Part shown: positions 1 to 11,400 of the stretch, piece by piece | How positions within the stretch are numbered: position 1 is the stretch's first letter | Layout: each line of letters starts with the position of its first letter | NCBI GenBank assembly: GCA_961205875.1 | Contig: OY540812.1 | Coordinates: forward strand, 7,998,001-8,062,000 | Length of the DNA stretch: 64,000 bases | Reading direction: 5' to 3' | Source: Sialis fuliginosa | Lineage: Eukaryota > Arthropoda > Insecta > Megaloptera > Sialidae | Notes under the pieces: model-generated | What the model was told of the DNA's origin: nothing | Seen by the model: only the letters and a program-made list of their open reading frames with translations | Databases searched by the model: none | Program-made: the position numbers and the translations under genes

Positions 1-49
1 TGTTACGTTTTATTTTTGATTGGTTTAAAGGTAATATAATAATATGATG

Positions 50-609
50 ATAAGGTACTGGCACCAGTTATGGCAGCTGTAAGAGCAAGGTAGTTTTTGT
101 GATTAACTGGCTTATTTTTTGTAATTCTTATGAACTCATGTTACTAGTAAAATAAGTAGTAACTCTTTATTTAATCAATTTAATTACCAAAGTCGACATA
201 TATAGTTTTTTTTTAATTAAAGCCTTTTATTTTGTTTATGTTTTTTCTCCAGTAATGGATAAAGTAAAATCAGTAATGAGCACGCAGTGATGGACACTTG
301 TTAATGATTACAAAATGATAAGTACTACGGCACAAAAGATATAAAAGAAAGAATCGTCAATTGTAAAGCAGTTGCTATGATAATATAATCTAATAAATAA
401 ATTATACTAATAATTAGTTTAAAAGTTCACCATTTTGACACCTATTGGCCGATTGTCATCAAATCACGCTGTAAGACAGTTAAATGTACATATATAGATT
501 GATATTCAGAAATGGTAGTAATCAAATATCAACAAATATTTCTAATATACATTTAATTTAAAAAATGTCATTACTGGGGTCATATTCAAGACTGGTGCCA
601 GTACCTTAT
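50..609. mobile_element. 560-bp element with perfect 18-bp terminal inverted repeats
   Basis: Starts ATAAGGTACTGGCACCAG (50-67) and ends with its exact reverse complement (592-609). The interior is AT-rich with no ORF, so it is non-autonomous. A diverged copy in the opposite orientation is at 60683-61238. Superfamily not recognised. Confidence 0.85.
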
Positions 610-905
610 TTAATTATCAAAAACGTGGTCTTTTTCAATTATTATTATTGACAGAAACTAAGTAGATTTATTTAAAAAAAAAGAAAAAGAAATACATACA
701 CGTAAGACACGAAAGATCTGCCAGAAAAGGATAACATACAGCTGTTAAAAAATAATAATTATCATCATCAAAGAAATACAGAACCGACAGTTTACATCAG
801 GGATGTGCAAACTTTTCTTACTGCGCTTCCATTTTGTTAAAAATACAATTTGGGCTCCCCTCCATGGCTGACAAGAGGGTTTTATTTTGTCGATGGCAAT
901 TTTGA

Positions 906-1225
906 TATACACTCCTCAAATTTTCAAACAGTTATATCTCTACGAAAAATTATTAGATTTGCTTGATACAAATCTCATTCGAAAGCTTATCAAAAACTCA
1001 AAAATGTTATCATCCCTTGCCGCTTTTTGCCAATTCAAGGCTTAATAGAGATCGAAAAGTTACCCCTTCATTTTTTTTAATTTTGAAAGTGTATATGGAG
1101 TGTAAAACATTTTTAAAGAGAAATTCAATGTCAGCGTGCAAAAGTTGCTCTTTTTTCTTGAAAATGCTTTTTTTCATTCCCGTACGATTTTTTTTGATCA
1201 CGTTATTCACTTTTAAGTAAAATTA
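906..1225 (+). repeat. Dispersed repeat, copy 1
   Basis: Shares with the reverse complement of 47296-47645 the ordered blocks ATACACTCCTCAAA, TTCAAACAGTTATATCTC, CTCATTCGAAAGCTT, TGCCGCTTT, TTTGAAAG, CCCGTACGATTTTTT and TTATTCACT. No intact ORF spans it. Probably an old transposon body; class unknown. Confidence 0.75.
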
Positions 1226-2465
1226 AAATTTGAATAATTATCGTAAAATAATGATCGCAAAATAATCGGTTTGATATCATTAGAAAACCGAAAATGTTTT
1301 CAGTGGGATTTGTTACATGTCTCTTACTGGTAATTTCGTCCAGTTTCGGTTTAATTGATAAAACCGTTACCTACTCTCAATCCTGATTAAAAATCTGATA
1401 ATCTTGAACGGAACTTCCTCTTGAATTATTTTTACAGTTATTTTTAGCGGTCATCATCGTATCACTCGCATCATATGTTGCACCCCTTGTTTACAGTATG
1501 AATCGATTTAAAAAATTAATTAATTACTTTATATGATAAAAGGTTACTAGTAGATATATATGTATATGAACAAAATCACGGAATCGTATCGTACTTACTA
1601 TTTTGTCCAGTATTATAATTAAATTGAGTATTTGTTAGCTAACATACACTTTGACTGGGGTATTAATTCTGTGATATTCTTTATGGGGTTGTTTTAGAAT
1701 TTAGGAGAGTGGTACTTCACTTTACTAAAAATCTGCTAATTTTCTTATTTTTCACCGCAGTTTTATTTTAAATAATTTTACTACTGTTGTTTTTCACTTA
1801 TCGCGTATGCGCTAAATATTTATAATGTAGCAGAACTGTCATAAAAGTTTAATGCCTAATTCAAAGTGCTTGTTTGCTAACAAATTTTTATGCAATGTCT
1901 TTATAAAAACGCTCATAACTATTTTAATAACAAGTTTTTTACTTTATAATGGATGTATGTGTTTATTTTTAATAAATATATATTTTACATAGCAAAGGAA
2001 ATTAAAATAAAATTAAAAAAAAAGAACGATAATTTTGATTCGTATGTGATAGTATATCTAAATCTATATGATAGATTGTAAAATAAATAGGTATTTTTTC
2101 AGTATTACAGGATTTTTTAATTTTGTTAACGCAAGGTGATAAGCTAATCTTTCAGTACTTGCTGGGAATGCCAATAATTTAAAGCTTATTGGAAAAATAC
2201 GGGTTTCTAATCCAATATATGTTCATGTATATTTTGAAGCCATATTTTATTGTTAATTCTATACAAACGTACTAGATATATAGTTTTTATTGATTTGGAT
2301 TAAATATAGAATTAGATATAAAATAAATTAGATGTAGAATTTTCAAATCCAAATATGACATCTTACTGTTAGTTAGTAGAATTTGTGTAGGTTTGTTTAT
2401 TTTGTGTCACAATCAAAAAAAATTAAGAACTTGTTGGTGGGTCGATCATAGCAGGTTTTAATCAG

Positions 2466-2484
2466 AGGCGTAGCTAGGGTGTAT
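2466..2484. repeat. Solo hAT-like terminus
   Basis: CAGAGGCGTAGCTAGGGT has the look of an hAT-type transposon end (CAGAG start). No matching partner end was found nearby. Confidence 0.3.
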
Positions 2485-2819
2485 TGTGCTGGAAATTAGG
2501 TCACTTGGGATTTGGAAACTCTAAAAGATATATGTGATGATAAATAAATTTTTCACAAAGAAATAGGTAGCTTAAGTCCGAATATTGAAAATATCAATTA
2601 TTTGCGGTTTTTTAATGAATTTATCATTTGTTTTTTGACAGGTGTCAAAAACTTTGAAATTCAACAAAGTCCATCTCTTTATAAATTTCAATAACTATTA
2701 AAAATTGGATAAATATGAAATAAAATTGTACAAGTATGTTAGTATAAGTATAATAAAGGTCAGTGATATAATTAAAATACATTATTGGTTATTTATAAAC
2801 TTTGTATTATCACATGCAC

Positions 2820-2870
2820 TGGTTAGAGTATCCGCCAAAAACGATAAGACTTATATCTGGATGAATTTGT
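2820..2870 (+). repeat. Possible tRNA-derived SINE remnant (A-box-like)
   Basis: The string TGGTTAGAGTATCCGCC resembles the D-arm/A-box of tRNA-derived SINEs. No B box follows at the expected distance, so this is weak. Confidence 0.2.
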
Positions 2871-3643
2871 GAACATTCATTGGCTATTTATTTATGTACT
2901 TAATAAAATGTGTATTTGATCGAACATATGTTATCAAAATTGTAAACATTATTTTATATTTCGGTAGTATTTGATTTAATAAATTTTCACACACATGCTT
3001 CAATGATAAATAAACATGGAACGATATTATAAATGAATATCTATATAATATTTTTACAAAGAGAGTTGTGAAATACCGGATATGTATATAAAAGTGAAGC
3101 AACGTACAATAAAATTGTGATGTTTACGTTAGTTTATTATTAAATTAGTCTCTGTTAAGTTCTTGTTACTAATTATTTAAATTTAAATCTCGAAACATAA
3201 AAGGATTATTATTATATAGGTACACATAATTATATTAGAATATTATATTTATATTTATCCTTGTACCATGAATTTATCCCTTTACAAATTGTGTTTAACT
3301 GTTATATATAGAAATAATAATAAAATGGGTGTATTTGATTGAATTGACTTTTTTTAAATCAGGGGTTATTTTAAAAAACAATTTCAACTGCAAATACCTT
3401 TTTTTTTGCTTTTTTGCTCTACACTTAGTATATTTCTCTCTTGCAAATTATAGTGACCTTTTTTTTGCTCTACACTTACACTTTTTTATATTTTTTTTCT
3501 ACTTTCAATTTTTCAACAACCAAATTAACTTTTACAACTGCAGTTTTCATTTTTGGAACTGCAGAAACAAGCTACAAATACACACTAAAATAACCCATGT
3601 TAACGATAATTAATATTTTAATATAATGTTATATTATTTTCAG

Positions 3644-3733
3644 ATTTATCTAATGTGACCTGAGTAACGGGTGTATAATGGAAATTTGGACTGATATATC
3701 GAACCTAGGTCCGTAGAATAGCAGCTGATCACA
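3644..3733 (+). other. rdgB: rdgB 5' untranslated part of the first coding exon
   Basis: A strong 3' splice site (TATTATTTTCAG) ends at 3643, implying that the ATG-bearing exon runs 3644-3811 and that a separate non-coding first exon and promoter lie upstream. I could not place that first exon. The leader holds a short upstream ORF. Confidence 0.6.
3678..3716 (+). CDS. Upstream ORF in rdgB leader (12 codons plus stop)
   Basis: ATG at 3678 opens MEIWTDISNLGP and stops at TAG 3714-3716, 17 bases before the rdgB start codon. It is only translated if the leader is as inferred (3644 onward). Such an upstream ORF could lower main-ORF translation. It may be chance in a short leader. Confidence 0.35.
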   Translation: MEIWTDISNLGP

Positions 3734-6700
3734 ATGCTGATCAAGGAGTACCGCATTCCACTTCCACTTACCGTGGAAGAATACCGGATAGCTCAACTTT
3801 ATATGATTGCAGTAAGTTATTGATAATATAAGTTTTTTTGAACATATTTGATTTTTTGCACCTGCAGCTGCGTCACAACATGTTTCCTATGAAGTAGAAT
3901 GAAGTAAATTGTTTCGAATTGAGAGATTTGTAAAGTTTGAAAATATTGTTAGGTTAGCTAGTCATATAAAAGATCAACTCACTATGAACAAGCAGGGCTT
4001 TTTTTAAATCAAAAAGGTGCCGTAACTCACTTGTCAAGTTTTTACTAAAGAAAATTATTTTCAAATATCATTTAAATTTAAATTAAAGTAGCTTTTCTGA
4101 TACCACGAAAACAAGGTGCCGGAACGCCGTTCCACCGCGTTACATTACAAAAAAAGCCCTGCATAGAAGTAATGTGGCCATTAGGGTGTTTTTTTTATTT
4201 TTTTTTTCGGTCCCGCAGGCCTATGTTTTAGCCTTGGATCAAAAGTTAATTGTCCCAAAATTTCAGACTCATAGATCAATCCTGAGGACGGCGCAAACCG
4301 AATCTTTTTTACTTATGCGTGAATATCTCGTTGAAAAATTTATTTATTTTAATTTCTTACAGCAGCATATCATAGAGAATTAAATTTCTTACAAAAAAGA
4401 TCTCAAGTGCTCAATTCATAGATCGAATATTTTTAAAGATATGTTCGTTTAAAGTTTAAACATTATCATAAAAAGTAAAATCCAATTTTTATGATAATTT
4501 TAAACTTAATTCTCTACAAAATATTCCCTTCAGAAATTTTCAAAAAAAAATTTGTACCTACTTTCAAGATTGAAATGTATGTTCTATATTTGGGAATTTT
4601 TATTTATTTAAAATTGGTGTCCGACTCTATCATTCATTTAAAAAAAATGGAAATGTCAGATAAAACCCAACATAGCACTAAAGAATGCTAGAACGAGTTC
4701 GTATCGTTCATGGAATGTGACTGACACCTACCTTAGTCAAGTACCATTCTTATTGTTAATTTTCATTTTCGCGTTTCTGCCTACCTATTTAATTTTTGAG
4801 TATATTTTGACCGCTTGTTTATTAAACCCATACTGTTGGTTATGTATTTCATTGTTAAGTTATTTGTATAGAATCATGCTCGGTGTTATAAAGAATTTGA
4901 TCGAGATCTAAATTAAACCAAACACTATTTACAGGGTATTTAATTTGGCAACTATATTTTATGAATATTTTAAAAATAAACGATCTAAAAGCAGTGGTGA
5001 TTGACGTAAATCTTAGAAAGGATAGCAGCTTTAAAAAAACGGTGTCCGTCAGCGCTTCGACCTTGCAAATCTATTATATGTGATTCAATACAAGTGGCAT
5101 TTTAGCTGCGTCGAAACGCAGCGGCGTTTTTTTATTGAATCACATATAATAGATTTGCAAGGTCGAAGCGCTGACGGACACCGTTTCTGTAAAGTGCCAA
5201 GGCTTTACATTATTATTGTATTTATTGCTTTGAATTTGGTCTCGACCAAATTAATTCTTTCTTATGCCGAGCTTCAGTCTTTATAAAAATAAATAATTCG
5301 AAAATAAAAGTGAAACAAATTTATTTATTTTATTTCTTGTTTAAAAAAATCCTTTATTTATAGCGTACATAAATATTTACAATTACATAGATTAATTTCA
5401 AAAGTGAGATCAGTTTAACCAGTAGCGCCGGAATAGGGGAATAGTGGGCAATTTAAAAAAATAGCAAAATTTTCATTCAAAATTATGACGTAACGACATT
5501 TCGCCGCCACTGAATATAACCAGAATAAATATTTATGTTAACACACGTTCGCACAAACGCACGCATGCACATAATATAAACATAATATTAATCTTTGCCA
5601 TTGTGTTATACCTGCAGTAAAGCTGTAATTATTGTTTTTGGTGATATAAATAGAATTAGAAGGAGATGAGGTAGTTATATTGAAATGCATATTTAATGTC
5701 ATTATAACGTGGCTGAAGACGTGGGCGTTGAATACGTTTGATTGATTGAATTTTCTTCTTTAGACTATAAATAATTTGTCACTTCATGATTTGTTATATT
5801 TTTTATAAACGATTTTAGATACATATAAAAAATAAGGCTGCATTTTGAGACGAGACTTTTTGTCTCAAAACGAAATTAAGACCGAAACGAGACTGTCTGA
5901 AATTTTGACGAGACGATATTAACTTTATTTGTGGGTTTCGTTCAGAGTCTCGCTTTAAAAAATATTACTAATTAATTAGTAAAAATTTGTTATTTGATGT
6001 TAATTTTTAAATGGATTTTTTTAATAAAAATATTCACACGAGACCGAGATGAGTACGAGACAGACCGGGTTATTTTTTTCGAGACGAGATGGCTTCAATT
6101 TGTCTGTCACTTTTAAAATTCGAGACCGATACGAGATTTCAGTTTCGAAAACAGACGAGACGGGATATACTTGACTCTTGTCTCATCTCGCGTGTAGCAG
6201 CCCTAATTAAAAAACTTGTTATAAAGAGTAAAGTCTTTTTTAAGAAATTATTAATTTTGTGTACACTAAAATACAAACTTATATTGAGGGTTACGCCAAA
6301 ACGCCAACCGAACTTTTTACCCCAATACAAATATTAATTAATCCTCCTTCTATGTAAAAATTATACATATAAAATTATACTGTTATGTAGGTTAGCGATC
6401 GATCTTTTTGTTTTCTATATTCACAAAAAAAAATTCATTTGAGAAGCTCATTTAGCCAAAACAATTTACACTGCTTTTATTGATTTCTTAAGGATAATGT
6501 ATTTAAAAAAAATCATTCAATATTTTATTTATTTCTAAACGACTCATATCGTATTGATTGATTTCAAATAAGTAATACAACCCTACGAAAAAATGTTTTA
6601 ATTTAATGTTTTTATAGCTCACAATACTTATTTAAATTTTGGTGACTGTAGCTATAGGTACTATTTCATATGGATTATTTAATGACCTGTGCCGTAAGAT

Positions 6701-8498
6701 TTTGTTTAATTTTATGAATTATAAATTACGACAAAAATAAACGTAATTGGTTTTAAATTATATGTATTTTTCTCATAGCCCCGACTACCTAAGAGCCAGT
6801 GGCGTCCCTCAATGGGGTGAAACCCGTGTAAACACTTTCATATGTAATGCATTGCCACTGCTAGGCGCACGGGAAAAAGCCGTTACGTCACCGTGTGAAC
6901 GGGCTCTAACGCAGGTCCTTCTACTGTTAAAGTTAAGGGCAGCATGCAGTGGTGGGTTAAGGAAGGTTGAGGCCCTGGTCGGAATTTTTTTAAGAAAAGG
7001 AAGAAATGAAATTTTTTTAACCAAAAATTGTCCGCGCAATATCTGTGCTATATTTTTCTTTAGTATGTTGCACATGGCCCTCTAGCTTGACACTTGGGAC
7101 CCGGAGCTCCCCTCCTATTGTTACTTGTCTACTATTTTATAATACAAATACTTAGATGACACAAATTAAGTTAATTTATTTAGCTTTTTTGAGGTGAATT
7201 TTTCAATGTGTTTAGCTATATGTTCTTTATTTCAAAACAGGTTCTCAGGCTAGAGCCCTGTTAATCCTCTTCCACTTGTGGTGGTTATGATTTTTCTTTA
7301 CTTTTTAATATGTATATTTAATAAATAAAACATAAATATTAAATATATAATTTTATTTTTGTATTTATTACGGTTTTGTATGTTTTAAATTACATTTTTA
7401 AATTGTTCTTCATAAAATAGTTATAATAAATTAGTTGTAATAATTTCAGAAAAAAAGCAGAGAAGAAAGTAGTGGTGCTGGTAGTGGTGTAGAAATTCTA
7501 ATCAATGAACCATACGAAAATGGACCAGGTGGAAACGGAGGACAATACACTAGAAAAATATATCATGTTGGTAGTCATTTACCCAGTAAGTTTTATTTAT
7601 TATACGATTTTTTATTTTCAATGTATAGGCTTTAATATGTATTGTTGTAATAAAATTTTATCGTAATTTCATGAACCATTTTACTTTCAGGCTGGGTGAA
7701 AGGATTGTTGCCAAAATCTGCATTAACGGTTGAGGAAGAAGCATGGAACGCTTATCCGTACACAAAAACACGTTACACATGTCCGTTTGTTGAAAAATTT
7801 TCATTAGAAATAGAAACATACTATTTTGGAGATAACGGATATCAAGAAAATGTTTTCAGTTTAGCAGGAAGTGATTTAAGAAATCGTTCTGTAGGTCGGT
7901 AAAAACAAAATAAGGGTATTAAAAATCGGTTTTAAAATACTAATTTGTAATATTTTTAGATCTAATTGATGTTGTTAAAGATCAGTTGTGGGGAAGCGAT
8001 TATGTGCGAGAAGAGGATCCAGCAGTATTTGTATCTGAAAAGTCCGGACGGGGTCCATTAAATGAAACGTGGCTTGAAGATTACTGGCAAGCCGTTGAAG
8101 GTAAAGAACAACCTACGACTGATGGAAAAGCTCTTATGTGCGCTTATAAACTATGTCGAGTGGAGTTCAGATATTGGGGAATGCAAACAAAACTAGAAAA
8201 ATTTATTCATGACGTTGGTGAGTAGATATTAATATCTCTTTGTATTATATTAGGTCGTTATAGCGAACAAAATAATAAATAACTTATTATTTTATGTTAG
8301 AAATTCTGTAACAAAAATTAATTATTGCATGTTCATTTTTAGCGTTACGTAAAACAATGCTTAGAGCTCATCGTCAAGCTTGGGCATGGCAGGATGAGTG
8401 GCATGGTTTAACAATGAAAGATATAAGAGAAATAGAAAAACAAACTCAGGCCGCATTAAAAAGGAAAATGGGTGCCGATAGCAGCGAAGACGAAGAAG
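3734..8498 (+). CDS. rdgB: rdgB exons 1-5: PITP lipid-transfer domain
   Basis: These five exons encode residues 1 to about 277, with the PI-transfer fold in roughly the first 255. Seen: the N-terminus MLIKEYRI, then [13 protein letters not shown] (T60 and K62 align with the inositol-headgroup residues Thr59 and Lys61 of PITP-alpha), the block [33 protein letters not shown] and WAWQDEW. Y211-W212 sits where PITP-alpha has the membrane-inserting Trp pair. A glycine/serine-rich insertion follows strand 1 (residues 33-39 and 51-57), longer than in vertebrate class I proteins. Intron 1 is 3.6 kb; the next introns are about 65-125 bp. Assignment rests on motif recognition, not on an alignment run. 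Confidence 0.95.
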
Positions 8499-11400
8499 GT
8501 AGTTAAAATTGATTAATCTGTTTCAGAATAATATTTCCAAAATATATTTATTTTAGTTATTTTTATTACAATGACACAACATGTTTAATATTTTCTTTTA
8601 TTTTTTTAGATTCACCTATACATAATATTTCAAATACTGATGAAAGTACGGCAGTAAAAACATATGCTGCAGCTTTTGGTAGTATTGAAGTTGTTGAAGA
8701 AATGCCTAGTCCTGCAATTAATAAGAAAAAATCAGGAAATCTTACAGATGTTGAAGTTAGTCCTCATATTTCAAGCAATGATCTTACGCTCTCTATTCCT
8801 AGGTAATGGAAAATTGAAATACAAGTAAAATTCAGTCAATTATGATAATTAAAAATTATTATACATTTTTGTGATCTTTATTCCCTTAAATATATTAAAT
8901 ATTTATTATTTTTTGTATTTTATTTAATTTAGAATATATGTGAATAATTAATAAAGGAAGTTAAACAATTTGAAATATTTATAATGTACTTGTTTCTGTG
9001 GTTGTAGCTTGATAAACGTTTCCTTTTATCATATTAAAAAATAGATTATAAATATTAAAAACTTAATCAATTCAAGTATATTAAATTTTTTATTAAAACT
9101 GTCATTTTGAATTATTAGACATGAGGAGGTTGAAAAACGGTGGCACAGAAGTGGTTCACATTCACATGGTTTACATTCTCCCAGTTCTTCATCAATGAAA
9201 AGTTTTGATATGCAAGTAGCTAACTGGAGAATAGAAACGTTGGGTCGAGATTCAGATTCAAATTCTGATGATGAGTTCTTTGATTGTCAAGGTAAATAAT
9301 ACTCAATTTACGATTATATATGTTTAGTATAATAAGTTTCATCGGTATCTAATTTAAACTATTGCTTGTAAATAGATAGATATTTAATTTCGTTGTATAT
9401 ATCATCAAAAAATGGACAATTTGCTTAGTGAATTTATTTTGACGCAGTTTTATACTTTGTATTAATTTTTGTTATTTTATGTATGGTCTTGTCAACCACT
9501 TACTATATGAATGGAAGTTGCACTAAGTATGTACATTTTTTTCTTTTCTTTTTGGGAATATTTTACTTTTTTACTAATGTGAATATTAAAACATTGTATA
9601 TGTTTTTCAGAACAATTAGCTGATGCTGCTTCGTTGGCGAAATGGAGCTCTCTAGATTTGCTGACAGAAGAAGATGACACAATTTCACCAACAGAAGCTA
9701 TGGATAAAAATGGTATGTTATTTAATATATGTTTTTAAATAAGAAATTATTTGTAAAAATTGTTGCTTACAGAAGATAGTATATTCAATCCAAAATATTT
9801 GCAACGTGTGGCAAGTGAAAGAAGACCACATCCTACAATGGGGCAACGTAGCATAGAAAAATCATGCCCCGGGTCTCCAAATCAATCGCATTCAACATGT
9901 ACGACAACTATACTTATATTAGTGCTTCATGCCGGTAGTGTATTAGGTGAGATACTATTATTTATTACTCTATTGTTTTGTACTTAATGAATATGTTATT
10001 TTATTTTATAGATGCTAATGTAGATATGGCAGCAAAGAAATCAGATGTCACTACGTTTCGTGGTGCTTTTGAAACTGTCATGAGACAGCATTATCCTTCT
10101 CTTGTTGGACATATTGTTGTAAAATTAGTTTCTTGTCCATCTATTTGTACTGAAGGATTAGGCATTCTATCTAGGTAAATCTGTTTTTTTATTACATTTA
10201 AAAAATAATGTTTTATAAATTAATGATGAAATTTTAGCTTAAGTCCGTATAGTTTTGATGTCTCACCTTCATCAACTGATGCACCACATGTAACACATGA
10301 TTCAATACCAATAGGTGCTATTCCATTATTAGCATGCGCAACACAAGAATATCAAGATACTATTATGAAAACGATACATGCAGCTAATACTGTTTATCAA
10401 GGTATTACATTTAATTAAAAATATTTAAACTAATACTCAAATATTCATCTATCAATTTTAGAATTTTTGAAATCAGAAGAAGGTCAAGGATTTAACGGAC
10501 AAGTCTGTTTAGTAGGTGATTGTATGGGTTCAGTTTTGGGCTATGATGCTTTATGTCGTCATAATCGAAACTGTTCTAGACACGATAGTGAAAATAGTAT
10601 TCTTGATACTGATATCATTGTTTCTATTGGTACGTATCTTTACTTTTAATATATTGTTGTTTTGTTATATTCAATATTTATTTTTTCAGATGATATGCAA
10701 ACAAATGACGCGAATGTTCTATTAACTGCTCCTGGGCTCAGAAGGAGATCATCTTCAACAAGTGAACTTCAAACATCACAAACAAAATTTGATTTTGAAG
10801 TTTCTGATTTCTTTATGTTTGGTAGCCCGCTAGCTTTAGTTTTAGCATATCGAAAAATTTCATCTAACGATGATAAATACGGTAAGTTAAAAAATCTATG
10901 ATCACGGAAATTTATAGAAATCACAAAAAAATGTATTTTAAGGATTCATAAAAAGGCCAAATGTGCAACAAGTTTATAATTTGTTTCATCCGACTGATCC
11001 AGTAGCTGCTCGTATAGAGCCATTATTGAGTGCAAGGTTTTCAATGTTACCGCCAGTTAATATTGCACGATATGTAAAATATCCACTTGGTAATGGTCAA
11101 CCGTATCATCTTTGTAAGTATCATACATAAACACACATATTTAAATTATGATTCATGTATTATTGCATGTTTAATAATTATTTTTAGTGGAATTTTTACA
11201 AAGCAATCCTCAAATGTTTTCTGATGTTTGTCAACGTCGTTTGTCTGAAACATCTGTTATAAGCACCGTATCTGGAATTATTGATAATGTTCCATTACAA
11301 GCAATAAACTCATGTATGTACTATTATGATTTTTAAATGTATTCGTGTTCTTATGTATGACGTATCTTTTACAGTACAACAAAGATGGTGGGGATCGAAA

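Noticed and set aside
6747-7085. 112-codon ORF on + and overlapping 88-codon ORF on -
   Set aside because: They lie inside rdgB intron 1 across transposon remnants; no domain.
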